Of a stretch of DNA of 64,000 nucleotides, positions 30,536 through 38,471 are shown piece after piece. Position numbers and translations under genes: made by a program. The notes beneath the pieces are model-generated. The model made no database searches. It saw only the letters and a program-made list of their open reading frames with translations, and was not told the DNA's origin. The stretch covers positions 62,001 to 126,000 of the forward strand of contig NZ_CALART010000015.1 of assembly GCF_937888285.1 (NCBI RefSeq). Reading direction: 5' to 3'. Each line of letters opens with the position of its first letter. The stretch's first letter is position 1. Source of the DNA: an uncultured Aquimonas sp. GTDB lineage: Bacteria > Pseudomonadota > Gammaproteobacteria > Xanthomonadales > Xanthomonadaceae.

Positions 30536-31110
30536 GCACAGAAGCTGGCGTGTATCGCGTACTGCTCGTGGACGACGAAGCCAACGTGCTCAATGCGCTG
30601 CGGCGCTGCCTGTCGTTCATCAACATCGACATGCTCGGGGGCGAAGGCATCCAGGTGGAGACGCACACCTCGGCGGAGCAGGCGCTGGAGCGCATGGAGT
30701 CCGAGGATTTCGACCTGGTGATCAGCGATTACCGCATGCCGGAGATGAGCGGCGTCGAGTTCCTGTCGCGGGCGATCGAGCTGCAGCCGCATGTGGCACG
30801 CATGATCCTCTCCGGCTATGCCGATCGCGACGCCATTCTCGCCTCGATCAACGAGACCCAGGTGTCACGCTTCCTCTGCAAGCCGTGGGACGATGGCGAA
30901 CTGCGCAACCTCATCGCCACCACGCTTGTGCAGTCACGCATCATCCGCGAGGCCTTGACTCGCGCCTCGTCGGCCAAGCAGACGGCTGCGACCGGGCGCA
31001 TGACGGTCGCCAGCGAGCTCGACAAGCTGGAGTCAGAGTTCCCCGGCATCACGCGCATCCAGCGTGCCGAGGATGGCGGCATCATCCTGTCGTTGGATGA
31101 CGACCTGTAG
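30532..31110 (+). CDS. Response regulator, REC domain plus short tail
   Basis: A 192-residue protein with one receiver domain (VDDEANVLNALRR, phospho-acceptor in LVISDYRMPEMSGVEF, MILSGYAD, Lys in LCKPWDDGELR) resembling RpfG-type receivers and the C-terminal receiver of the LOV/EAL protein. Instead of an HD-GYP domain, about 60 residues follow (SSAKQTAATGRMTVASELDKLESEFPGI...) that match no output domain I know. ATGA overlap with the kinase gene indicates a cognate pair. Confidence 0.88.
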   Translation: MSTEAGVYRVLLVDDEANVLNALRRCLSFINIDMLGGEGIQVETHTSAEQALERMESEDFDLVISDYRMPEMSGVEFLSRAIELQPHVARMILSGYADRDAILASINETQVSRFLCKPWDDGELRNLIATTLVQSRIIREALTRASSAKQTAATGRMTVASELDKLESEFPGITRIQRAEDGGIILSLDDDL

Positions 31111-31489
31111 ATTCAGATGATCGACTGACAGTCGGCCGAAAGCGCACTTTTGATCGTGTCGCGAGCAACGCTCGCCGTGAACTCGCAGCGTGCGCATTCG
31201 CAGAAGCGCTGAACCACAGTGCAGATCCCGACCCGCGGCGTCGGCCCTCGCGGTTGACGCCCAGCGTGCCCGACGCCCATGGCTGGCTACGCGCCGCATG
31301 TCTTGTGCTTTCAGGGTCCGCTGACTCCTGCCATATCCCTTCGGTCCGCACGAACGGCTGCGCCTGACTGTCGTTCCGGCCATATGCAGACCGAGTGCCT
31401 GCACTGTGCGCGGCTGCCGCGCGCCTTCCAGGCAAGCACAAAAGGAAAGGGCGCCCGAAGGCGCCCTTTCCTCTAACACTGTGCTGCGA
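31111..31489. other. Gene-free gap with convergent terminators
   Basis: This 379-bp gap lies between two convergent units. A small hairpin GCGAGC-AAC-GCTCGC (31161-31175) follows the response-regulator gene, and a strong bidirectional hairpin (31443-31472) ends the IPTL-protein gene. The middle shows no gene, RNA or repeat that I can recognise. Confidence 0.6.
31443..31472. terminator. Bidirectional rho-independent terminator
   Basis: A 13-bp perfect stem (AGGAAAGGGCGCC / GGCGCCCTTTCCT) closes on a CGAA tetraloop. On the minus strand it lies 17 bp after the stop of the IPTL-type surface protein, and the outer A/T pairs supply a short U-rich 3' end in either direction. Confidence 0.8.
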
Positions 31490-32785
31490 TTACTGGCCGC
31501 GGCGGAAGCCGACGAAGGCCAGACCCAGACCCGCCAGCAGGGCGATCAGGGCAATCTGCGACCAGGTCGAGCTGGCCGGCACGACGGCCGGGCGCGGCAC
31601 CGGCGGCGGGAAGGTGCTGCCGGTCGAACTGTAGTTGAACACGAACGGACCGCCCGGCACATTGCTGGTGCAGGACACGGTGCCGGTCGAGGTCACGCCA
31701 TCACCCGGAACCGCGCAGGCGACAGTGACGGTCTGCGAGGCGCCGACCGCCAGGCCGGTGGCGGTGCCGCCGGAGACGATCGAGACGATGCCACCACCGG
31801 TGCAGGTGAAGTCCAGAGCCGAATTAGCGCCGGCATTGCCGTTGTTGGTAATGGTGATCTGGCGCTGCACGGAATCGCCCGCCTGGCCGTTGCAGAGAAT
31901 CGGCGCGGCCGGAGCGGGGTTCGGAGCCGGCGAAGCGCCGAAGCCCGGGCCCGGAACCGGCGTGCCCTGCGGGCAGCTCAGCGGCCAGGTGCGAGCAGCA
32001 CCCGGAGCCGGCGTGTTGGAGTCGGTCTCGGTGCAGGTCAGGGTCGCAGTCGCCGCACCACCCGTGTTCGGCAGGGTGCAGGACAGCGGCAAAGAGCCAC
32101 TGGCGCCAGCGGCCACAGTGATGTCAGCCGGCGGCGTGCCGAAGGCAGCAGCGCCTGCACCGGTGATGGTGCAACCGGTGACCGTGCCCGAACCCACGGT
32201 GCCGCCAGCAGCCACGGCGATCGAGGTGTTGGACGTGGTGAAAGCGGTACCACCCGGGAAGGTCACCGTCGCGCCAGGAGCGGGCGTGAAAGCCAGAGTG
32301 ACGTCCGGCGGAGCGGTGCCGATGATGACCGAGCCGTTGTTCAGCGTCGTCGGAATGACGGCGAACCCGGGGTCATAAAAGAAACTACCGTTGATCGGAT
32401 CCGCGTTGAACACGAGCGGAGAGCCGGGTGCCGGCACCGACACTCCGAGCACGTTGAAGTTGATCGTGACGGTCGTGCCGTTGGCAACAGGGCTGAAAGC
32501 GCCACAGCTGACTCGGTTGGCGACAGAAACGTTACAGGTCAGATTCGCGTCGGACGAAGTGGCCGACGTTGCGGTCAAGTGAGTGCCTGTGTAATCCAAG
32601 ACAAGCTGCACGCCGCCGATAGCGACGCCGTTTGTGTTCAACGTCAGCGTGGAAACATGCCCCGTGGTGTTGATGACGGCGCTCGTGTTGGACGCAGTAA
32701 ATGACTGCGCCATAACCGCCGGAGCTGAAAGCAAAGCAAGCAGACTAGCGCCTGCAAGTGTGCCCAGCGATACGCGACTCTTCAT
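31490..32785 (-). CDS. Secreted cohesin-like protein with IPTL-CTERM-like anchor
   Basis: The 431-residue protein has a Sec signal peptide (residues 1-26, ending APAVMAQS). A cohesin-like beta domain follows (about 28-160; VSTLTLNTNGVAIGGVQLVLDYT), then two Cys-paired Ig-like modules, a Pro-rich linker (about 285-315) and a third module. The C terminus reads VPASSTWSQIALIALLAG, then ...FVGFRRGQ: a short motif, a hydrophobic helix and basic residues, as in IPTL-CTERM signals processed by exosortase-like XrtH, although the IPTL word itself is degenerate. Probably a cell-surface scaffold. RBS CGGAG precedes the ATG. Confidence 0.72.
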   Translation of the reverse strand: MKSRVSLGTLAGASLLALLSAPAVMAQSFTASNTSAVINTTGHVSTLTLNTNGVAIGGVQLVLDYTGTHLTATSATSSDANLTCNVSVANRVSCGAFSPVANGTTVTINFNVLGVSVPAPGSPLVFNADPINGSFFYDPGFAVIPTTLNNGSVIIGTAPPDVTLAFTPAPGATVTFPGGTAFTTSNTSIAVAAGGTVGSGTVTGCTITGAGAAAFGTPPADITVAAGASGSLPLSCTLPNTGGAATATLTCTETDSNTPAPGAARTWPLSCPQGTPVPGPGFGASPAPNPAPAAPILCNGQAGDSVQRQITITNNGNAGANSALDFTCTGGGIVSIVSGGTATGLAVGASQTVTVACAVPGDGVTSTGTVSCTSNVPGGPFVFNYSSTGSTFPPPVPRPAVVPASSTWSQIALIALLAGLGLAFVGFRRGQ

Positions 32786-32830
32786 GGTTTTTCTCCGCTC
32801 CAGAAAATGTATCTTGACGATTACAAACTA

Positions 32831-32853
32831 GCGGGCTCCCGTCAGGAGCCCGC
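32831..32853 (-). terminator. Hairpin after the small cohesin-like gene
   Basis: GCGGGCTCC and GGAGCCCGC form a 9-bp perfect stem with a 5-nt loop, 11 bp past the stop of the small cohesin-like gene. On the minus strand it is followed by TAGTTTG, only weakly U-rich. It would separate or attenuate transcription into the IPTL-protein gene. Confidence 0.55.
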
Positions 32854-32863
32854 CTGGGTTCGT

Positions 32864-33313
32864 TCAGCGAACCACTTGGTCTTGCGACGAAATGATCTCA
32901 GCATCCGCGTTGATCATTTCCAGCTGGTCGACGGTAAATTGTGCCTTTGCTGCGCCCGCGGGGAGACTGAGGCTACCGAGCGATACCACGCCCGCCGGGA
33001 GCACAGACTTTCCACTCGCCAGCGCAGAGAAGTAGATACCGTCCTCGTTCTGCCGACACTGCCCAGAGAATCCTTTCGGCAAATCCGACAGACACTTGGA
33101 CACGTCAACGCTCCCGAGCTTCATCTGCTCCGAGCTGCGGAGAATGAACTGGAAACCGGACACGTCGCCTGCCGAAGCAAGGTCAAGCGTCACTGCCACT
33201 TGACCCGACTTGCTCTGAGTCTCGCCCTGGGTGACTACAAGCTCCGCTGCAAAGGCAACTCCGGAGAGGAGGAGTGCCACTCCGGCGAAGATAAACTTGG
33301 ACTTGGTGAACAT
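32864..33313 (-). CDS. Small secreted cohesin-like protein
   Basis: The 149-residue protein has a signal peptide (MFTKSKFIFAGVALLLSGVAFA) and a single beta-sandwich domain. The segment VAVTLDLASAGDVSGFQFILRSS is typical of type I cohesin folds (alternating strands, then a GFQF-like strand), followed by two Cys in KCLSDLPKGFSGQC. No anchor is present. ATG at 33313 with GGAG 8 nt upstream is preferred over a GTG at 33322. It lies between the dockerin protein and the IPTL-anchored cohesin protein. The fold call is by pattern and needs profile confirmation. Confidence 0.65.
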   Translation of the reverse strand: MFTKSKFIFAGVALLLSGVAFAAELVVTQGETQSKSGQVAVTLDLASAGDVSGFQFILRSSEQMKLGSVDVSKCLSDLPKGFSGQCRQNEDGIYFSALASGKSVLPAGVVSLGSLSLPAGAAKAQFTVDQLEMINADAEIISSQDQVVR

Positions 33314-33331
33314 TGCTAGCACTCCGGGTGT

Positions 33332-34135
33332 TCAGGAAGAGGGGCAGGCGCCTTGGCCAGCCAGAAACAGGTTTTGAACCAAGCCAGCGTCCGCAATCGT
33401 TACCGCGCCGTTCTCGTCATAATCCGGCTGACCGCTGGTGGCGGAGGTAGCGGGGTTGAGGAACTCGTTGCGGATACGTCCAGCATCGGCAATGGTCCGA
33501 GCACCGTCGTTGTTGGTGTCGCCACGGCAAAGGCGAGCAATCGGGGTCGTCGACCGAACAGACTCGAAGGAATCAAACTGCAAAGCGCCTGTGCCCGCCC
33601 CGATCAGACCAAGGGACGCGGATTCAACCAAGCCAGTGCCCGCAGTTCCGGTTCCCGTCGTAGCAGTCGCAGCGTTATTGCCCTGCACTGACACGCTGAA
33701 CGAACCGCCATTAACGTTGGTAGCGGTGACCGAATACCAACGGTTAGGCGCAGCATTGATGGGCGCAACACCGCTAGCGCCTGAGAATGTGAACGCGGTG
33801 CCGTTGTAGCTCACACCAAACACCTCAGAACCGCCGTTGCTGTTGGCAGTCGTTGCGCTAAAAATCTTGCCCGTGCCGCCGGTGAAGACATAGAACCGAA
33901 CTTGATAGGTCGCCTCGGCAGCTGGCGTATTGTCAGTCACAAACTGACCAGCCGTGGCGCTCAGCGAGCAAGATTCGGAGTAACGGCGCTGACCAGTCGT
34001 CGGACCTGCTGCTGATGTCCCGCTAGCGGCGGACGTGTTGCCGTTCCATGCGTTGATCGTGCACGCCTCCGCCGCGGCGAAGGGAAAGGCCACCAGCATC
34101 GCTGCGGCCAGGACACTCTGAGTCAATGCTTTCAT
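33332..34135 (-). CDS. Secreted protein with C-terminal type I dockerin
   Basis: The 267-residue protein has a signal peptide (MKALTQSVLAAAMLVAFPFAAAEA), a beta-rich middle domain (about 25-200) that I cannot assign, and a C-terminal dockerin at 203-267. The dockerin has two calcium-loop repeats, GDTNNDGARTIADAGRIRN and DYDENGAVTIADAGLVQN, with acidic/Asn ligands at loop positions 1, 3, 5 and 12. Dockerins bind cohesin domains. The ATG at 34135 has AGAGGG upstream; the longer frame adds a non-signal-like N terminus. Base composition is less GC-rich than in neighbouring genes. Confidence 0.85.
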   Translation of the reverse strand: MKALTQSVLAAAMLVAFPFAAAEACTINAWNGNTSAASGTSAAGPTTGQRRYSESCSLSATAGQFVTDNTPAAEATYQVRFYVFTGGTGKIFSATTANSNGGSEVFGVSYNGTAFTFSGASGVAPINAAPNRWYSVTATNVNGGSFSVSVQGNNAATATTGTGTAGTGLVESASLGLIGAGTGALQFDSFESVRSTTPIARLCRGDTNNDGARTIADAGRIRNEFLNPATSATSGQPDYDENGAVTIADAGLVQNLFLAGQGACPSS

Positions 34136-34233
34136 TTCCACCCTCTCTGCAGATATGTGTTGCAAGCTACTGATCTGGACGGATTTCGTCCGGACGCCCC
34201 CAAGCTCCCGCAAGGCTAGCACAGGTTTTGCGC

Positions 34234-34250
34234 AACAGGAAACACCTGTT
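34234..34250. promoter_or_regulatory. Palindrome upstream of the dockerin gene
   Basis: AACAGG-AAACA-CCTGTT is a perfect 6-bp dyad about 100 bp upstream of the dockerin ATG, with another CAGG word just to the left (34221). It could be an operator for the surface-protein genes, but no regulator is known. Confidence 0.3.
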
Positions 34251-34386
34251 TGCATGAGCGAACGTTCGAAGCCTCGAGCCCCCGAGCCGGGGGATCTCAG
34301 GTGTCTTATACGCAGCCGCGCGTCGATTCAGGCCACGTTCGGCGGAACTTTTTTCGATCTGTGGAGGAGCGCACGCTGCGCCGGCC

Positions 34387-35238
34387 TCACGCCCTGCGCG
34401 CACCCTGACTGCGGGCGACCAAGCCCGCGAGTTCGTCCGCACTGAAGCCCGCGGCAAGCCGCGCTGGCGCGTTGAATGGCGGCCGCACCGCGTCGGGCGC
34501 GTAGTCGTCCAGCAGCTCCCGGAAGGTCGATCGCGGCTCCCGCCCCTCGCGGTCGCAGCACCATTCGAACCAGCGGCTGCCGGCAGCGACATGCGCCACC
34601 TCCTCGCGAAGGATGAGTTCAAGCACGGCGATCGAAGCCTCATCGCCGACGCCGCGCAGGCGCTTGATCATCGCCGGAGTGACGTCGAGCCCGCGCGCTT
34701 CGAGCACGCGCGGAACCAGGGCCATGCGCGTCAGGCAATCGTGCGCGGTGCGGCAGGCCATGTCCCAGAGCCCGTTATGGGCCTCGAAATCGCCGTAGGC
34801 AGCGCCGAGTTCCGCCATGCGCGCCTGCAGCAGCTGGAAGTGCCGCGCCTCGTCGGCGGCGATGCCGGCCCAGTCACGGTAGAAGGCCAGCGGCATGCCG
34901 CGGAAACGATAGACCGCGTCCGCCGCCAGATTGATGGCGTTGAACTCGATGTGGGCGATGGCATGCAGAAAGGCCGCGCGACCCTCCGCGCTGCCCAGCC
35001 CACGCTGGGGAAGCTCGCGCGGCGGCACCAGGCGCGGGCGCGGCGGACGCCCTGGCACCGGCAGCTCGATCGGCGGGGTTGAGGCCATCGTCGCGAGTTC
35101 GCCGGCGTCAAGTGCTCGCGCCATCGCCGCGGCGAGGGCGCACTTCTCGGCGGGATCCTCGCAGCGCAGCACCTGCAGCGCTGCGGCATGCAGGTCGGCC
35201 GCACCACACGCCGGCGCCACGGGTGCCGCAGCCTGCAT
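34387..35238 (-). CDS. DUF455 ferritin-like protein
   Basis: The 283-residue protein has the DUF455 pattern: AHIEFNAINLAADAVYRF, DEARHFQLLQARM and EEVAHVAAGSRWFEW. These give Glu and ExxH pairs on four helices that look like a ferritin-type di-iron site. Function is unknown. The ATG at 35238 is preferred because it starts just after the purF stop; an in-frame ATG at 35271 would overlap purF by 29 bp. Confidence 0.85.
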   Translation of the reverse strand: MQAAAPVAPACGAADLHAAALQVLRCEDPAEKCALAAAMARALDAGELATMASTPPIELPVPGRPPRPRLVPPRELPQRGLGSAEGRAAFLHAIAHIEFNAINLAADAVYRFRGMPLAFYRDWAGIAADEARHFQLLQARMAELGAAYGDFEAHNGLWDMACRTAHDCLTRMALVPRVLEARGLDVTPAMIKRLRGVGDEASIAVLELILREEVAHVAAGSRWFEWCCDREGREPRSTFRELLDDYAPDAVRPPFNAPARLAAGFSADELAGLVARSQGARRA

Positions 35239-35242
35239 GGCC

Positions 35243-36712
35243 TCAGGCCTGCCGTCGCAGGCGCTTGGCATCGTCGGAGCGCGCCGCGCGGATGCGCTCG
35301 AAGTAATCGGCGTCGATGCCGGTGACGTACTCGCCGGTGAAGCAGCTGGCGTCGAAGGTGGTCAGCCGCATCTTGGGCCCGCCCACCGCTTCCTTGAGGT
35401 CGGCGAGATCCTGGTAGACCAGCCAGTCGCAGCCCAGCTGATGCTGGACCTCGTCCTCGCTGCGGCCGTGCGCCACGAGCTCTTCTGCCGCCGGCATGTC
35501 GATGCCGTAGATGTTGGGGAAGCGCACCGGCGGCGCGGCCGACGCGAGGTAGACCTTGCGGGCACCGGCCTCGCGCGCCATCTGGATGATCTGCCGGCTG
35601 GTGGTGCCGCGCACGATCGAGTCGTCGACCAGCAGCACCACCCGGTCGCGGAACTCCAGCGAGATCGGGTTGAGCTTGCGTCGCACCGATTTCACCCGCT
35701 CGCCCTGCCCGGGCATGATGAAGGTGCGGCCGATGTAGCGATTCTTGATGAAGCCTTCGCGGTACTTCACCCCCAGCACATTGGCCAGCTCCAGCGCCGA
35801 AGTGCGCGAGGTGTCGGGGATCGGGATGACCGTGTCGATATCGTGGTCCGGCCGCAGGCGCAGGATCTTCTCGCCCAGCTTCACGCCCATGCGCATGCGC
35901 GCCTTGTGCACCGAGACGTCGTCCATCATCGAGTCGGGCCGGGCGAAGTAGACGAACTCGAAGATGCAGGGCGCGTGTTCGCTCGCCGGCGTGCAGACCT
36001 CGCTGTGGATCTCGCCGCGCGGCGTCACCACCACGCATTCGCCCGGCTTGACGTCGCGCAGGCGGATGAAGCCCAGGATGTCGAGCGCCACGCTCTCTGA
36101 CGCGAGCGCGTACTCGATGCCTTCCGCGGTCTCGCGCCGGCCGAGCACCAGCGGGCGGATGCCGTGCGGATCGCGGAAGGCCACCAGCCCCAGGCCAAGC
36201 ACCAGACTGACCACCGCGTAGCCGCCGCGACAGCGCTGATGCACGCCCGCCACGGCGCGGATCGCCGACGCCGGCGAGAGCTGGCCCTGTTCGGCCAGCT
36301 CGTGGGCGAACACATTGAGCAGCACTTCCGAATCGGAGCCGGTGTTGACGTGGCGACGGTCCATCTCGAACACCTGCGCACGCAGCGCCTCGGTGTTGAT
36401 CAGATTGCCGTTGTGGGCCAGCGCGATGCCGAAGGGCGAGTTGACGTAGAAGGGCTGGGCCTCGTCCGAGCCCTCCGAGCCCGCCGTCGGATAGCGACAG
36501 TGGCCGATACCCATGCGCCCGCTGAGCAGGCGCATCTGCGGCTCGTCGAACACGTCCTTGACCAGGCCGTTGCCCTTGTGGACGCGCAGTCGCAGGCCAT
36601 CGGCGGTGGCGATGCCGGCAGCGTCCTGGCCGCGGTGCTGCAGCACCGTCAGTCCGTCATACAGGGCCGGGCCCACCGGGCCGGTGCCGACGATGCCGAT
36701 GATTCCGCACAT
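35243..36712 (-). CDS. purF: Amidophosphoribosyltransferase PurF
   Basis: PurF makes phosphoribosylamine from PRPP and glutamine, the first step of purine synthesis. The 489-residue product starts MCGIIGIVG, giving the catalytic Cys after Met removal. It has the Ntn-amidotransferase motifs (LQHRGQDAAGI, GHCRYPTAGS, LAHNGNL) and the PRPP loop VLLVDDSIVRGTTSRQI. It lies downstream of cvpA, the usual order in gammaproteobacteria. Confidence 0.98.
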   Translation of the reverse strand: MCGIIGIVGTGPVGPALYDGLTVLQHRGQDAAGIATADGLRLRVHKGNGLVKDVFDEPQMRLLSGRMGIGHCRYPTAGSEGSDEAQPFYVNSPFGIALAHNGNLINTEALRAQVFEMDRRHVNTGSDSEVLLNVFAHELAEQGQLSPASAIRAVAGVHQRCRGGYAVVSLVLGLGLVAFRDPHGIRPLVLGRRETAEGIEYALASESVALDILGFIRLRDVKPGECVVVTPRGEIHSEVCTPASEHAPCIFEFVYFARPDSMMDDVSVHKARMRMGVKLGEKILRLRPDHDIDTVIPIPDTSRTSALELANVLGVKYREGFIKNRYIGRTFIMPGQGERVKSVRRKLNPISLEFRDRVVLLVDDSIVRGTTSRQIIQMAREAGARKVYLASAAPPVRFPNIYGIDMPAAEELVAHGRSEDEVQHQLGCDWLVYQDLADLKEAVGGPKMRLTTFDASCFTGEYVTGIDADYFERIRAARSDDAKRLRRQA

Positions 36713-36763
36713 GGGGTGTCCTTGGGGGCGAGGCTCCGCGAACAGGCCGCGGCAAGGCGCGCA

Positions 36764-37324
36764 TTATCCCCCGACGGACGCCGGCTGGGCAGGCTTCTCG
36801 ACCGGGGCTGGTAACTCGAGACGGATCACCGGCACGAAGTTGACCTCTTCCGCCACCGCTTCCGGCAGCCGCGCACGCAGCCACTCGGCGCCGCGCTGGA
36901 AGGCCGGCACCACCCGCGACTGCTCCCACCAGGCGTCGCCCGGGAGGGCAGTGAAGCCGGCGAGCAGCACCGCGACCGCGCCCAGCGCATAGCCGCGCGC
37001 GATCCCGAACAGCAGGCCCAGCAGGCGATCGGTGCCGGACAGGCCGGTGGTCTTGACCAGCTTGCCCATCAACCAGGTGGCCAGGCCGCCCACGGCCAGC
37101 GCCAGCGCGAACAGCGTGGCGTAACCCAGCAGCAGTCGTGCCGAGGCCGCTTCCACCACGCCCTCGAACAGCAGGGCGGCGCGGTCGCCATAGGTGAAGG
37201 CCAGCCAGAAAGCACCGATCCACACCGCCAGCGACATCACTTCAACGATGAAGCCACGCCACAGGCCGACCAGGGTCGAGAGCCCCAGGATCGCGAGCAG
37301 CACGATGTCCGCCCAGGTCAGCAT
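36764..37324 (-). CDS. cvpA: Membrane protein CvpA
   Basis: CvpA is an inner-membrane protein linked to colicin V export and envelope integrity. The 186-residue product opens MLTWADIVLLAILGLSTLVGLWRGFIVEVMSLAVWIGAFWLAF and has four predicted hydrophobic helices, the third and fourth flanking GTDRLLGLLFGIARGYALG. ATG 37324 is preferred; a TTG at 37330 is also in frame. It precedes purF by 51 bp. Confidence 0.93.
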   Translation of the reverse strand: MLTWADIVLLAILGLSTLVGLWRGFIVEVMSLAVWIGAFWLAFTYGDRAALLFEGVVEAASARLLLGYATLFALALAVGGLATWLMGKLVKTTGLSGTDRLLGLLFGIARGYALGAVAVLLAGFTALPGDAWWEQSRVVPAFQRGAEWLRARLPEAVAEEVNFVPVIRLELPAPVEKPAQPASVGG

Positions 37325-37345
37325 GTCCAAGCGAGATGTCCGCGC

Positions 37346-38395
37346 TTACGGATGACTGACGACGAGGCCGTCGACATTGAGTCGCGACTTCAGCTCGCTG
37401 CGGCGACGCTCGGCCGAGGCGCGGTCCAGCTCAGGCCCCACGCGCACGCGCCAGAGGGTGCCTGCATCGGCATTGACGCGTTCGACGAAGGCGGTGAAGC
37501 CAGCACCGCGCGCGCGATCACGCAGGGCATTGGCGTCGGCCTCGCTGCGCAGCGCGCCCAGCTGCACCGCGAAGCCGGCGGTCGCCGAAGGTCGAGCCGG
37601 CGCCGGCACGCTGCTGCCGGCATCGAGATTGATGATGCTGGTCGGCAGATCGCGCTGTACGGCCAGCGCGGCCTGACGCGCGCGCTCGGCCTCGGCGCGC
37701 TGGGCGTAGGGCCCGAGGCGCACGCGTCGCACCGGTCGGCCGTCAAGGCTGACGCTCTCGGCATAGGCCGCGATGCCGGCGTTCTTCAGCCGGTTGAGCA
37801 GGTTCTCGGCGTTCGCCACGTTGGCATAGCTGCCCACATTCACCGCATAGCTGCCGCCGGCAGTGGCCGTCGGCAGCGTCGCGGCGGGCCGCGGCGGCGG
37901 GCTCGACGCGGCGGCTGCGGCCGGGCTGGAGGACGCCGCAGATGAGGACGCCGCGGACCGCGCGGGGGCGGAAGGGGCGGCGCTGGAGGCGGCCGGCGGC
38001 GCGGTCGCTGGAGCCGCCGCGACCGAGGAGGAGGAGGAGGAAGCGTTCGGCGAAGCAGGGGTCGAATGCGCGTTCGGATCCGAGCCCGCCCCCACCGGCT
38101 GGCCACTCAGGGCATCGACTCTCTGCTCGGCGTCGGTATCGACCACCGCCAGCACCTCGGCGCCATCGGCCGCTGCGGGCTGGGCAGGCGCCGCGCCAGG
38201 CGCAGGCGTCGGCAACAGCGGAATCTCGCGGGTTTCCATGGGCCGATCCGGGCGCACCGGCAGATCCAGGCTGAGCTGCTCGGCGCTGGCCTCGCGCTCG
38301 GTCTCGGGGCCGTCGACCAGCATCGGCAGGAAGATCACCGCCAGCGCCACCAGCACGGTGGCACCGATCAGTCGCTGCTTGAGGGCTGCATCCAT
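37346..38395 (-). CDS. DedD-like membrane protein with two SPOR domains
   Basis: The 349-residue protein has a short cytoplasmic N terminus (MDAALKQRLIGATVLVALAVIFLPMLVDG) with one membrane anchor, as in DedD. A long Ala/Ser/Pro-rich periplasmic linker (about 60-180) follows, then two tandem SPOR-like repeats: GGSYAVNVGSYANVANAENL...RVRLGPY (~187-262) and AGFAVQLGALRSEADANAL...RVRVGPE (~275-345). SPOR domains bind denuded septal peptidoglycan. Typical DedD has a single SPOR. It lies 21 bp before cvpA, divergent from dnaG. Confidence 0.88.
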   Translation of the reverse strand: MDAALKQRLIGATVLVALAVIFLPMLVDGPETEREASAEQLSLDLPVRPDRPMETREIPLLPTPAPGAAPAQPAAADGAEVLAVVDTDAEQRVDALSGQPVGAGSDPNAHSTPASPNASSSSSSVAAAPATAPPAASSAAPSAPARSAASSSAASSSPAAAAASSPPPRPAATLPTATAGGSYAVNVGSYANVANAENLLNRLKNAGIAAYAESVSLDGRPVRRVRLGPYAQRAEAERARQAALAVQRDLPTSIINLDAGSSVPAPARPSATAGFAVQLGALRSEADANALRDRARGAGFTAFVERVNADAGTLWRVRVGPELDRASAERRRSELKSRLNVDGLVVSHP

Positions 38396-38471
38396 GGAAG
38401 TCTTCGCATCCGCGGCAAAGTGAGGAACGACCGGGAGTATAGGGCCTGCCCTGCCCTACACTTGCGCGCCC

